A stretch of 64,000 nucleotides of DNA from Cycas panzhihuaensis. Lineage: Eukaryota; Cycadophyta. Shown piece by piece: positions 10,945-22,890 of the stretch (position 1 is the first letter of the stretch; every line of letters starts with the position of its first letter). A program made the position numbers and the translations under genes. The notes under the pieces are model-generated. The model searched no databases. It was not told where the DNA came from and worked only from the letters and a program-made list of their open reading frames with translations. The stretch spans positions 169,143,741 to 169,207,740 of the forward strand of contig CM041465.1 of NCBI GenBank assembly GCA_023213395.1, written 5' to 3'.

Positions 10945-11992
10945 AAATATTAATCTAAATTTAAATGGAAAAGTAAAAACTTAGTCTAATTGAAATAAAT
11001 TTAGAATAATATATAATAATATTATATTATATTTAAAAATTATTTAATTTTTCTTACAAAAATTATGTATTTTTGCTCTCTATTGACCATGAACAGACTG
11101 CTACATCAATTTGGGAGTGTAGAAAAGTATGTTGGGAACATTTTGGACTATTGTGCACTCTTCAATGTCTCTTCCAATGATTCTTATAAAGAGTTTTGGC
11201 TATCGTTCAGTTATAAATCCTTATTTAGGGAAGTTTTCTGCTTGTGCATCTTCCTTAGATTACTGTAGCTAGAATTTCTTATCTTTTGATTGTGTTTGAG
11301 TCTTTCTTAGATTCTTCAACCCCTCATAGATAAATTTGGACTATTTCTAAAGTCCCACAAATGGATTTTTCTTTGTTGCACTTATATTTTCTCCTCTTTT
11401 GGTTGTATAGTCTTTTATTTGGAGTTATTTTTCTTCTTGGGGAAGTTACTCTAAGTTATTTCCCATGTCTTCTTAATCCTCTAGATGCATCTACAAATGT
11501 TAGGCACTCCTCCATTGATTTCTCAATTAATCTAGGCAGATTTAAACCTTGATAGGTTCATTTTCTTCTCAAATGATTATTTTGTTTCCCTTTTATTTAT
11601 TGATTAAACAAACTTAGATTTATTAAAATCTTCTTACTATTTCTTTTAGTAAGAGAGGACATATATCACATCATTCTCATAAGTTTTTATGTCAAATGAA
11701 ATTTGTTTTATCTGTCAAAATTTATTTTTTCTATTTTTCCTATTTTTGAGCTACACCAATAAGTCTTCAGGTTACACCAACAAGTCTTTAGGTTGCACCG
11801 ACAAGTCTTCAAGTTGCACCAACATGCTTCTTAGTTGCACTTTAATCGATGCACTTCTTGGTTAAATTTTTAGGCATCTAGCTGACATTTTTCTACCAAA
11901 TGAATGTTAGAAATATAAAAATTAAATATTAATAAAGTATTTTATCCTCATTTTAAAGAGTATTATGAAATTACAGATCCAAAAATAGATCA
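10945..11992 (-). repeat. G1 5' LTR (outer edge inferred)
   Basis: This non-coding, AT-rich stretch lies between the G1 PBS and the point where K1 integrase homology resumes. It is about 1.05 kb, a reasonable LTR length. On the plus strand it ends ..gatca at 11,992, compatible with a TG start on the minus strand. The partner LTR is off the left edge, so neither boundary can be verified by alignment. Small open frames at 11,065-11,268 and 11,361-11,552 show no recognisable domain. A 21-bp tandem repeat lies inside. Confidence 0.5.
11750..11840. repeat. 21-bp tandem repeat, four units plus a partial
   Basis: Units start at 11,750, 11,771, 11,792 and 11,813, with a 7-base partial at 11,834. The core is gttgcaccaacaagtcttca with a few substitutions per unit. 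It lies inside the inferred G1 LTR. The period is a multiple of three, but no long frame runs through it. Confidence 0.9.
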
Positions 11993-12480
11993 TTGTTGTA
12001 ACCTAATTCTATTCTTTTTATAAAAAGATATAAACTTATTACTTAAATATTCTTTAGCATTATCAAATCTAAAAATTTTAATTTTAAGGTTAGATTGGTT
12101 TTCAAGTAAGGTTTTAAACTCAACAAAGATATTAAAGACTTTACTATGATTTTTTAATATATACACCCAACATTTACTAGAAATGTTATCAATAAAAGTC
12201 AAAAAAATAATAGTTACTAGAATATGAAAGTACCTAAAAATAAGTGCATATATCAAAGTGAACAAGTTTAAGCAGAGATTTTTTTCAAAACTTAGTTTGG
12301 TAAAGAAAATAGTCTATGTGCTATTTACCCAAAACACAAGCTTAACAAACACTACAAATTATAGATAAAGAAGCAAGACCATGAACCACGTCATATTGAG
12401 TTAGAAAATACAATTTGTCACAACTTGTATGGCTAAAACGTATATGCTGTAAATAACTAGTGAGATTGTATTAAATAATA
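11993..12480 (-). pseudogene. K1 GAG-pre-integrase and integrase N-terminal part
   Basis: The open stretch ending at 11,990 encodes FIDNISSKCWVYILKNHSKV and then FKTLLENQSN, KIKIFRFDNAKEYLSNKFI, the copia integrase core with the DN.KEY block for the usual DNGGEY. Upstream, the GAG-pre-integrase segment SVC..CVLGK.H near 12,350-12,310 is visible. Homology stops at the RLQQ residues, just before the expected TPQQNGVAE block. This is consistent with G1 having inserted there. Confidence 0.8.
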
Positions 12481-12779
12481 AAGAAAGTGAATGATCTAGA
12501 TTTTGTTGTATATGTTAAATCAATTAAACCATATAAATATGTATTGTGATTAGTAGGTCCATGAGCAATTAGTTTAATCTTATTTAAGGGTTATTTTATA
12601 ATAGACTTATCTCTCTAAAATTTAACCACAAGGTGTTTCTAGCAAATTTGATAGAGTGATAACAAGTTGGGTAACAAACCAGGAATATAAAATGCATAAT
12701 TAATATAAGCATTTTTTAGAGTAACATCATTTGTTTCTTTAACTTTAAGTTGAGAACCACTACAAAAAGAGATATCCTC

Positions 12780-12870
12780 TTTGAAATTTGTGCTTAGGTA
12801 ATAGGTAGAAAGATACTCCTAATGTCTCATCATATGATGGAAAGCACCAAAATCTAATATCCAAGAAGGT
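12780..12870 (-). pseudogene. K1 aspartic protease active-site region
   Basis: On the minus strand ILDFGAFHHM corresponds to the copia protease motif ILDSGASHHM. Both Ser are changed to Phe by a single C-to-T each, which removes the catalytic DSG. The rest of the protease continues down to about 12,490 with stops. Confidence 0.8.
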
Positions 12871-13199
12871 GGGAGTGAGGTAGGTGTTATAGAGGTAGAG
12901 GTAGAAACGATTAAAGAGTCATATGATCTTGATTGTATCCCTTTTGAAACTTTTTAAGCTTTAGAGGTAAATATATTTCTATGTACATCTATAGTGTGTT
13001 ATTTTTTATGATAATAAGTATAAATAATGTTTTTATTATAATGTGATTTAGGAACTTTTTTATTTGATATGTTTGTTTTGGTATTGAGTATATGTTTTGA
13101 TTTTTAAACATTTTTAGATGTTTAAGATTTTTATTATTGTTATAATTTAAAGGAAACCTCTATGATTTTTAAGGCTTAAAATTATTATTATGATTATTT

Positions 13200-13905
13200 T
13201 GATGATGATTTTGATTTTTTAGATTTATTATATGGTTTAGTGTTAGAGAAAAGATTCTGAAAATGATCTTTATTTTCTTCCATTTGAACAAGCATGGATT
13301 GGTATTCAACTAGTTGATTTATAAGTTGATCGAAAGAAATAGTACGATGACCACACTACTGTCTAGTAGTTTTATATTATTAAAATATTTTAGAAGTTTA
13401 TTAATGGCAAGATGAATGAGTGTATCATCATTTTCTGCATAAGATGCAATTACGATTTCATTACATTTTTTAATTATTTTGGTACAGTTACCTAAATCTA
13501 TATTTATGAGTTAAAGATTAAATAGAAATTTCTCAATTCTAAAAAACTCTTTACACTTTAAGTCATAAATTTTCTATTCTATCATAGCAACTTATGTGGT
13601 ATTATCCTTATTATATTTGTCTTTTAATTTTTCTTAAGTAGTAGCAAGTTCATGTAAATCAGTAAACTACCTGCAAATATTTTAATAGAGAGAAGTTAAG
13701 ATGGTGTGTAGGGCTCCATTATAGTTCATCAAATAGATAACATACATCTCTAATGATGTATCTACATGTTTTTTAAATTCTCCTATCACATATCGTCATA
13801 GGTTTTGTTGCTTAAATTGGTCAAATACTTTAACCTTCTAAATGGCATAAGTTGAACCATTTAAAATTGAAATTTCTTTTACGGGTTCATCTCAAGCATA
13901 AAAGC
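13200..13905 (-). pseudogene. K1 gag
   Basis: On the minus strand, from about 13,880: EISILNGSTYAI (stop for Trp) KV, then FDQFKQQNLWRYVIGEFKK and an HVDTSLE segment, followed by LHEATTT and DKYNKDNTTY blocks. This is the copia Gag pattern (FNG.NY..W...M). The zinc-knuckle region towards 13,100-13,240 is too decayed to align. Stops replace Trp and Gln. Confidence 0.75.
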
Positions 13906-16017
13906 CATTTGGAAAAAGAAATGTGTATATATGTAAAATAAAGATAACCTAAGATAAGCAAAAATCCTCTTTAATTAAGATAAAAAAAGAATGTATATCA
14001 CCACAAGAACTTCCAAATTAATGTGATGTTTTATTAAACTACATATATAAAATATTAAAAATAATTATTATCACAAATAGTTCCATTAATAAATTTAATA
14101 TAACAATAATATAATGTTACAATGATATTTGCAAATGGACTACACGTGTATAGTTTTGAATTAAAAAATGAAATCAGGGGGGTATCTCTTTTAAACATTT
14201 ATGATTATTCACTTTTAGAAGTACATTTAGAAAAATAAAAGTTAAAAACATAAATTAAATTCATAAAAGCATACCACAACATTTATGATTATTTACAAGA
14301 TTGTTTATCATATAAAATTATATTAGTAATAGTCACATTAATGCTAAACAACTAAATGTATTTGTTAAAAAAGGGTGAGGGTGTAGTTTAATTCAATTGA
14401 TTCATAAATTTAATATTTAAATCATCAAAATGTTAAAATAAATTATTATTACTAAGGAAATATAAAGAAATTTGATAATTAAAATCATGTACCTAAACTT
14501 ACCTTATATGCAATCTAATTCATTGACTTTGAATTGAAATTACACTCTTAAAACAACTTCAAAATGGTTCAAATGACTAGTCAAATCGAAGATCACTAAG
14601 TTAGGATTTTGATGCCTCTTTTGGTTTTGAATCTGGACTTTGGATACTCAAGATATTATGAAAAGAGCATAGGTGACTTCTTAAGGAGGTGTGGAGGCTA
14701 AAAAATAGGAGTTAAGCCCCTTTCATACTAAAAATAAGGCTACATAAGAGACTCAATATGGTTAAGGACTAGGAGACAAGGGGGCTATGAACCTAAAATA
14801 TAAATTAGTTAAAATAAAATCTTTTTTCAAATGCAAAATGATAAAATTCCTTTTTATAAAGTTTGAGGTTTGCTAACATGCAAAAAATATACATAGAATA
14901 AAGTTTACCCTAAATATTAAGGTTTCAAAAAAAAATTGTTGAATGCAAGGTTGCAGCTGGTCTCTTCATCCATTTCTAATTGTGTGCCTTTCTCATCTAT
15001 TTAATATAGTATGGAGTGTCTTCAATAAATCTCTAATATAATTGATAACCACTCCTTCTCTACTTTATGTACAAACTTTAATCAAGAGGCATGGACACTA
15101 AGGAAGAAGCAAACGTATGAGTAATTGAGGCTAGATCTAAAAGTTGGCTTTCAGGATCTCTAAGGTTTAGAGCAAGAACTCTAAAAGCAACATAGAGATG
15201 TCTACATAATAATCAATAAAGGTGGGTATTTGATGGTATCGTCTTCACAAAAAGATGTACAGTAAAGGAGATGATGATATTCTTTGCACAGAGGCAATGG
15301 TAGGGTAATTAGGGGTTCACCTAAAAATAGAAGTAGAATGATTACTATACCATGCTTAAGTCATAGGGCAGGTGATGTAATAAAGGAGCCAAGACTTATC
15401 ACAAGCTTCACGACAAGAACAAGCTTCGCATATGCATGTAATAGATAAATAATAAGTGAAACAATAAAAGATAAAATTGGAACTTCAAATCTATATACCA
15501 ATAGGAGGAATTAAAGGGGGAAAATGATAACATGTCCTCTTAACATTCACATTTGTAAGATGCCCTTGCAATAACCTAGTTTAGAAGGATATAAGACCTT
15601 TGCTTTTCAATAGTTTAATCCTTGATCAACTATATACATAGAAAGGACATTAATTAAAATAAGAAATTATTATTATATCGACATATATACATTGCCCATG
15701 ATTATTCATAAATGGATACTATCATCCTTATATTAATGATAATGAATTGCCCATTCCTTTTACTCTTCACATATTCTCTACTAAAATGAATGAGTCACCA
15801 AACGTTAAGTCATCTTATGGCAAAAGAGGCAAATCTAGGATCTCTTCATATAGTTGTCAAACTTACTTCATAGTTCCACATAGACAATAGAATCATTTGC
15901 TAGTAGATATTACTACAACCATGTAAATAGATAGTATTGAGGGTTTAATCCTTCACTAGCTACCTAACAAAAATTAGTAATAATCTTTGCATGAGACTAA
16001 TCTCTATGCCAAATTGA
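13906..16017 (-). other. K1 leader, no domain seen
   Basis: About 2.1 kb of AT-rich DNA lies between gag and the PBS. It includes a very AT-rich stretch at 14,030-14,500 and no recognisable coding domain. It could be an unusually long leader or contain an unrecognised insertion; no second LTR pair is apparent. Confidence 0.4.
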
Positions 16018-16030
16018 GGCTCTAATACCA
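16018..16030 (-). other. K1 primer-binding site (initiator tRNA-Met)
   Basis: On the minus strand it reads TGGTATTAGAGCC, which is TGGTATCAGAGCC with one C to T. It directly abuts an LTR end at 16,031 that reads ..CCAACA on the minus strand. Confidence 0.85.
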
Positions 16031-18490
16031 TGTTGGAGAGGGAGGTAAAATCAAATATCATAATGCATAATCAATCAATTAGAGGATACAACATGTAGAT
16101 AGGTGGAAAACCCCTTTGGGGGAAGGAAAAACACCTCAGAAATAGTTAAATAATATTATCAATATGCATATTGCATTAGCCTTTAGGATTGTCATTCCTC
16201 TCTCTTTTACATAATGTGAGAGACAAATACAAGTACGTTGAAATGGATAATAACCCATTCAATAGATTTTTAATAATAGCATTTACTACTAATAATAATA
16301 AATCTAAACTAGCATTACATTACAAGATAACATTACACCTTTTCATAATAAGATAACATTAATTCTAAAATATAAAAACTCTTTTCTAAGTTGATATTTA
16401 TCTCTAAGAAATTATTCTTAATAAAAATGATAGGGAGGTAATAATAAGCCTATAAAACCTATATACATCAAATTACTTATGTATACAGTTAAACTAGATT
16501 GAATGCATTTGTGAGATTTATATTTGGTCACTCAATATGAAGTAGTAGATGTAATATAAAAATAATAAAAACAAAGGTGATCTATAGAGATTTGCTTAAG
16601 TCTTCTTTATGGATGATATCCATGAATGTACATCTATTGTGTGGATTGGCCTTTAAGCTTAGTGCATCATTGTTATATGGATATGATACATGGTTAAGAT
16701 ATATAAAGGTAAACTTTGAGACAAGCTTATAGTACCTTAAAAGTCCATAGTGTTTGGAATGAAATAACTAGTAAAATAAGAAGATATACAATATGAAGTG
16801 AGGAATTGTTATGTGTAAATACCTAGTCATAATGTTTTATTTGGAGATTTATTCTCCATTACTAATTATATGTGTTTAACAATTGAAATAGACTAGTAAA
16901 TGCCAAGGAGCTAGAGAACAATAGCCTACGGATTTTAGGAGGATATATCAATTATTATAAGGAATAGAGAGGTTAGATTTATAGAGATGGGTGCTAGAAG
17001 CATAGTGGAAGAAGACTCCTTGTCATTATTTTTTAAGGCTTTTAGGAGAATCAGGGTGAGGTATTGACATGAATAAGCCAAAGCCACTTTTCCTAAATGT
17101 GTGTAAGTAATGCAATACTTAGGTATTTATGTTAACATGGTTTGCCACAAAGGTATTTCAACCCATTGTTTGCCCCCATCTTACATAGAGTCTTTTTGAT
17201 AAATGTAGACATAGAAAATATAGTAATTGTGAGGTTTCAAAACCCTATAGAAATATAATACAAGAGTAAACTTATTTAATGACATAGTCACCTTCGTTTT
17301 ACTTAAATTTTCTCTAAGATGTATAAATAAGAGGGAAAAAAGGGTATAGTAGAAATTTCATTGTTAATTTATTTAAGAAGTAGGAGGAGTTAGAAATATT
17401 GATCAAGTGGTTAATTTGTTCCTATTAGAGGCCTTGTTCATTATATTAAACATCCCTCAAGCTTGGAAGAGATGACAATCAATCCAAGCTATGCTCTTTT
17501 TCTTTTATCTCACTTTAATACTCATAGGATGAATGTAGATGAGTAAGGGGGGGGGAGGATGTGTAGAACATGCCCCACAGTAGGCCCAAAGGGTGAAGGG
17601 GACTTAAGAGATAAGGGAATGAATACACACACCCTTGTGAGGATGCTTGTGCATTTCTTATATGTGGATGTGGGGATGTTTGATACTATACGTGATTGTC
17701 TAGGCTAAGGGCAACATGTAAGAAAGAAGGTGAAAATAAAAAGAGAAAAAGTAAACTAATGCTAATTGTAACTAACTAATGAAATAAAAGAGTATAGTAC
17801 AAGCATGTAGATGAGGCAGCCATGCATCAACCAATGACTACAAATTGAAAGCTAATTAACAACAACACAAGATAAAATCAATCAAACCATAGCTAGTGTC
17901 CTTAAAAGGAACAAGCAACACACACAAAGGCCTCATGATATAAGAGGGTTGATTGAGCATGAATTCCTACAACTCTTACATTATTACAAGCATATCCTGT
18001 ATATCTAAACCCCCTAGGTTGACTAACTTATAGTAACCTAGACTCCTACTCGAACTAAAAGCGATAAACTTATTTTATATAGATAAGGAAGGGATTGCCT
18101 AGAGTGAAAGATCTGAAGGAATTAAGATCATAAGATAAATCTACTTGTGGATAAGTTAGAGAGGACTCATCGATACCAGTGATGGCTCTTACATGAGTGT
18201 AAGAGTGGTTTAACAGTGCCCACATCCAATTCTAAAAAACCTTAAGTTGTAAAAGGGTGTAAATAATAGAGGCAACCACTCTTAATAGAAGAGATGAAGC
18301 TTGATTGATTATACACACTCTATGTCTTAACATGTGGTGAAGACATGTGCCCTTTAAGAGCTTATTCAAAACACAAATTAGAGACTTAATACTTAAAGGC
18401 ATAAAACAACCTCTCTTATCTAACAATGACACCTAGGTAGAAAGAAACTTAACCTCCATTTTTAGTAAAAATAAGTAGCCTATACCCTAA
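16031..18490 (-). repeat. K1 5' LTR and adjoining non-coding DNA
   Basis: The LTR starts on the plus strand with tgttggagagggagg at 16,031, directly after the PBS. Its outer end cannot be placed, because the partner LTR is out of the window. The stretch up to 18,490 has no coding signal I recognise and includes a run of g at 17,548-17,556. Sequence homologous to element A begins at about 18,490. Confidence 0.45.
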
Positions 18491-19740
18491 AATAGGGGTT
18501 GACCGATAATCAACAAAGGGACAAGTCCTTGGTTGGATTATTAGGTCAATCATGGTGTAAGAAGAAGTAACATAAGGATGCCCACCCCTAGCATGAGTCA
18601 AATAAAGGGTGGCACTATAAGGGAGAGGCCCTTATTAGCAAAGGGCATAAGAAGAGGGAGGGTACACTATCCCTCCTAAAGAACAAGGATATGCAACCCC
18701 AAATTGGGGATACGCTAGGTGAGGAGGTGGGTAAGAGGGCCTCATCCTACCTCAAGGGCACATTGTGTAAGAGGGTGAAGGTTGAGGACATGCTCCCATA
18801 GGAGCTAATAGGTGAATAGGAGAAGAAGAGCCTACATAAGGCATAGAGCATGCATGATACAATGGAGGATGAGGGATGGGATTTTCCCTATATGGACTTG
18901 AAAGAGGTGGGGCAACACCATAGGGATGAAAGGGATCAACTCCATATGTGTGAAAGAGGTTTGACCCCCCGTGCCCTAAGGTTGAGATGTGTACACTGGA
19001 GGAGTAAAAAGTGAAGCATCCATGGTTTATAGTCATGGATAGATGGAAGTTATGCCTCCTTCCCTTGGATGGTGTTAATGAGAGGCCACAGCTGAGCAAA
19101 AGGAAGGAGTTGGTGTCATAATGGGTTGGGGCATGTTAGTTGGAAGCGAGGGAACACTTACCCCTACTTGGGGGGTTTGCATACATAAAGAGACTAGTTG
19201 TTTGGGAGGAGTACATAAGGGGACATATGCCCTAGACACTGCTCCCTAGAGGGTAGAAGAAGTGGAAGGAAGGGATGAATGAGGAGGGGCGATGGAAGAT
19301 GGGGATGTCAAAGTTTGAAAAAACCTTTGCAACCACTTAGGGGTGGTTACATAGTTGCAACTTCAAAGAACTCCCTTATGGCATCAACCAAATAACTATG
19401 AGGAGTATAGGGCTAGTCATTAGAGGTAGAGGCCTCTCCTTGATGATTAGAATAGGATGGATAAGATGTGGAGACCCTTTCAAGGTATGCAATAAGATCC
19501 CTAGATTGGGAACTCCCTATGACATACATAGGGAGGAGTTGAGGGTCTTGATAACCTCTAACCAACTTAGGATGGTAATAAGTAGGATCCTCACTAACTT
19601 GGGTGGGATCATAATGGGAGGAAGAGGCCTCTACATGAGGCCAATCCGATGGACAAGCATCATAAGCCCAATCGGGATGGTAGCGTTCCATTGGTGACTC
19701 TTGATTAGATGAAGGGATTAGAGAATAAGCAGGCTCTACT
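18490..19740 (-). pseudogene. B: gag N-terminal fragment, second copy of the element A gag start
   Basis: This stretch is homologous to 28,160-29,410, the beginning of element A gag. The open stretch 19,413-19,691 starts MERYHPDWAYDACPSDWPH, against MEIYPLNWAYDPCASNWPH in A, and continues with the same Tyr/Pro/His-rich text (SSSHYDPTQV, YYHPKLV, MYVIGSSQSRD). A second stretch, 18,752-19,099, is Pro/Gly-rich. Homology ends at about 18,490, before the Gag core domain. It lies on the downstream side of the LTR ending at 22,431, so it is not explained by element A alone. Confidence 0.75.
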
Positions 19741-19972
19741 TCAGTGGGAGGTAGACCGTGTAGGTAACATGAAAAACATCACATCCACATGTATGCCCAA
19801 GCACATAAAGAAGTAGAGGGAAATAATAAAGAAGAAGGTAATAAGAGATCTATAAAAGACACCCTAATAAACCCTATGTAAAGAAAGGGTGCATAAAAAA
19901 GCCAAAGACAAACTAAGGCATTTTAACTAATGTCCCTAGTATGGTCACTAGTGGGATCACTCTTACTAGGGA
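19741..19972 (-). other. B leader between LTR and gag
   Basis: This short non-coding stretch matches 29,411-29,650 closely, including a shared segment agatctataaaagacaccc. A PBS should lie at its right end, but I could not match any tRNA there. Confidence 0.45.
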
Positions 19973-22431
19973 TGCCTAAGACAACCTACACCTAAAGAGG
20001 CTAGGCCTAGGATGTGGGACCTACATAGAGACATAAAGGGGTCTTAAGCAGCCCACGTACGGCACTCATACACCTCAAGGGTATAGATTTCGAATGCACA
20101 GGCGCAGTCCTCCTCCTTGCAACTAGGGTTTTGAGAGGAAAAAGAATGGAGATATGGTATGGTGACGTACCCCTTCCCTTTCGTATCATAGTTGTGTAAG
20201 TTCCCTTTGAGAGGGACCAATATGGTATGGGAGAAGAAAGAGAAGGAGAAGAAATGAAGGGGGCAAGTGGGGTGAGTCCACTTGGTTGAATAGTAAGTGT
20301 AGGGTTTGGGTATGAAACCAAATAAGATGAGTGCGGCTAAAGAGGATACAACAAAGAGGTTATGGGAATAAATGAGAGGAGAAGTAAATAAAGGAAAAGA
20401 AACCAAGCAAAAGATGGTCCTCACTCTCATTCACTTTTGCTCTTTTTATTCCTTAATATTCTTGTTATGAAACAAAACTATAACATAATGTAATTAAAAA
20501 GGGGGTAAAGGGGGGGTAAGGTAAGGAGTTCCTTTTGTGTCTAACCTTACCCCACTATAAACCCTTTCTTTCAACCCAAAAGAGAAAACAAACTCCTTTT
20601 TAACAAATAAATCCTAATCCTTAACCCAAAGTCTTCCCTTTCCTTATTTGTTCCTTTTATATAGAAAAGAAATAATAAGATGAGAAGAAGAATTATTATA
20701 ATGGGGAGCTAAGGATAGGAATGTTTATAAAGAGTGAAATAAATGAAAGGGGCAGAGTAGGATTTAGAGGATGTGCACTTGACTCAATGGTGGTTGATGA
20801 TGTTTCTTCTCGCAATCTTCCCTTAGTCTCCCTTGTCCTATTTCAGAAACTCCCTTGTTGTATGAGGATGTATTGGGAGGTCCACTTACCTATCCCAAAT
20901 GAAAGGCAACAAAAGAATGCTAAAAGGAAAGCAAATGGAAAGGAGATGAAACAAGAAGAAACCAAAACGCAATGCTTACTATGTTGGTGGTGTCTTCCAA
21001 CTCCAAACCCTAGGGTTTATGCAAGAGGGATTGCTTCCTCTCTTGTCCCTATAAGTTAGTACTTAAGAAAGAAATATATTATATCAATCCTCCAAAATGT
21101 ACCTTGTGTAAGTAAACTAATATAAGTATGAATCATCTACATGCATATATCAACTATCAAAATAGCAACAACATCAACATGAAGTAAGAGAGAAGAGAAG
21201 TGCCTTGAAATAGCGCAGTCCTCCTATGTGAATAGTTTTCCTAGTTATACTAGGGGAAACCTCTCCACCAAAACCTTGCAACTTTATAGAAAGATGAAAA
21301 TAGGAAGGAAGGGGAGGATGTAAGCTCTAACCCTACCTTATAACTTAAGACACCTATAAAACTACCAAAATCCAATAATCATACTCATGCAACATGCCAA
21401 AAAATGTAAGAGAAGGGTGAGAGGGGCCTCACAACAAGCCAACCAAGGTGAAAGGGATTGCCCAAGCTGATGGGCAAAGGTGTAAAACCACTTACCACTT
21501 AATCAGTAGATCTCCAAAGCTTCCTTGTAGCCCTTGAGAAGGATCTCCCAAAGTCATTCCTTGATGTTCAAAAGCATGCAAGTTACATGGAAGAGGAATG
21601 GAAATAATGACAAAATTTTAACAGCAATCTGGTATCATAAGAAGAAAGGAAGATGTTTGTTTACCCTCAAATGAAAAGAATTTTATAGAAGATAAGGTGA
21701 GGGCATGGTGGTTTTATGTCTAGAAGGTAGAGAAATCACTACCTAAAACCAAGGTTGGAACTAAAAGAGGAACTCAAATCTTCACAAAATTTGAGTAAAA
21801 AAACTAGTTTTGAGGCCCAATGGGAGTTTCCAAGGGTGTGGCAAGCCGTTCTGGGCCAATGTGGTATAACGAGCCCACTAAAGAAAGTAATAAAAAAATC
21901 ATTTGGTTATTGGAGATGTTGTTGGATTGTTAAATAGTCGCATTGCTACCAAAGTTGTAGTACTATAGATTTGGCCATGGTACCATAGATTTGTCTATGG
22001 TACTACTATCTACAGTAAAAATAGTTGTAAGATGACAATAAAAAGGAAAATTGAAGCCTAAAACCTATCCTAAAGCCACTCTAACTCCTAAAAATAGCCC
22101 CTAAGGACTAAAATAATAGGTGATCGATGGGTGTGAAGGGAAAAAAAGGCCAAAAAGATGAAGATGGGGCTAAAAAGTGAGTTGTTGTGCCATGGGGAGG
22201 TCCAATTTTCTAACTGATCATCCAACTGAGGGCTCTAAGGCCATCAAACCAGAGTCCTAGTTATTATGAGCAAAAACATAGACACAAGCAAGCCAAATAT
22301 ACAAGCAAGGAAGCATCTAGTAACTAGTAAATGTATGTCATAAGAATAATATAAGAAATGTGATGGAGGTAAAGATGCATATATGTACTTACATGTGTCG
22401 TGTCGATGTTGTTCCTGGAAGCCTAGAAACA
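19973..22431 (-). repeat. A 3' LTR, also positioned as 5' LTR of B
   Basis: This long LTR is homologous to about 29,651-31,941. The right end is well placed: minus-strand TGTTTCTAGG directly after the PPT. The left end is approximate, set at the first shared TG (tgcctaaga). The copies differ by many transitions and at least two deletions in the right copy. Small open frames inside (for example 20,044-20,430) have no domain. Confidence 0.7.
21681..21690 (-). promoter_or_regulatory. TATA-like box in A 3' LTR
   Basis: On the minus strand it reads ttctataaaa, and the same box is kept in the other LTR at 31,313-31,320. It lies about 740 bp inside the LTR, implying a U3 of that length. Confidence 0.5.
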
Positions 22432-22441
22432 CTACCCCCTT
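22432..22441 (-). other. A polypurine tract
   Basis: On the minus strand aagggggtag directly precedes the 3' LTR, as required for plus-strand priming. Confidence 0.75.
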
Positions 22442-22890
22442 AGTAGCAAAACCTCTTCATTCTTAAGGCAAAAGATGGTAAATGCTACAAACACAACTAA
22501 TATGAGATGTAAGTTATAAATAAGTGTGTGTGTGTGTCAAAGGGCAATGTCTACCAAAGTGATACCTCCTTAGTAAACAGTTAGAGGTGCATAAGCTAAG
22601 GGGGGATGAGGATGGGTCAACATTGATAACAAAAGCTAGGTTGATAACCATACACACCCAAAGCATGTGTAAAAGAGGGGGCACAACCAAGGGGTTGCCT
22701 TAGTATCAAGCCAAAAAAAGAAGTAATGTGACCCAAGAAGAGGGGTTCAAAAGCCGAAAGGTTCCTTAAGTAGACAAGGGGGATGCCCAAAGAGTACTCA
22801 AAGAGGAAAGACTTGCTAAAAAATAAAAGAGGTATGGTCACCATAGCTTAGTCACATCAGTAGCTGAGGTTCAAAGGTGTGGGAAGAGAT
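22442..22890 (-). other. A spacer between integrase and 3' LTR
   Basis: An open stretch, 22,617-22,844, on the minus strand shows no domain. A (tg)n run lies at 22,524-22,537. This is most likely the 3' untranslated part of A. Confidence 0.45.

Larger units (their letters stand above)
1..11992 (-). mobile_element. G1: Ty3/gypsy LTR retrotransposon, interrupted by T1, runs off left edge
   Basis: Read on the minus strand, the domain order is PBS, gag with zinc knuckle, protease, RT, RNase H and integrase, which is the Ty3/gypsy order. T1 (3,020-9,626) splits the protease, and the frame resumes across the 5-bp duplication. The integrase C-terminus and 3' LTR lie beyond position 1. The outer edge of the 5' LTR, about 11,992, is inferred from where copia integrase homology stops, not from an LTR pair. 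All coding parts carry stops, so the copy is dead. A chromovirus-type gypsy is my best guess for the lineage. Confidence 0.85.
11993..18490 (-). mobile_element. K1: Ty1/copia element, right part (gag, protease, integrase start, leader, 5' LTR)
   Basis: On the minus strand the order is LTR, PBS, leader, gag, protease, GAG-pre-integrase and the first part of integrase, then an abrupt stop at about 11,993 where G1 begins. RT and RNase H, which follow integrase in copia elements, would lie on the far side of G1, off the window. The right limit of the 5' LTR is not defined; 18,490 is only where the next element (B) starts. Confidence 0.7.

Noticed and set aside
11750-11840. Possible CRISPR-like array
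   Set aside because: The units are head to tail with no spacers, inside a plant LTR.
16031-18490. A separate non-LTR element or gene right of the K1 PBS
   Set aside because: No RT, endonuclease or poly(A) tail is visible. The simplest reading is the K1 5' LTR plus flank, though its outer end is not proven.
19398-19697. 99-codon plus-strand frame
   Set aside because: It is the mirror of the B gag fragment on the minus strand, whose text is conserved in element A; the plus frame is not conserved there.
22617-22844. 75-codon minus-strand frame between A integrase and 3' LTR as an extra gene
   Set aside because: It has no recognisable domain, and its length is within what chance gives in this composition. 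It is kept as spacer.
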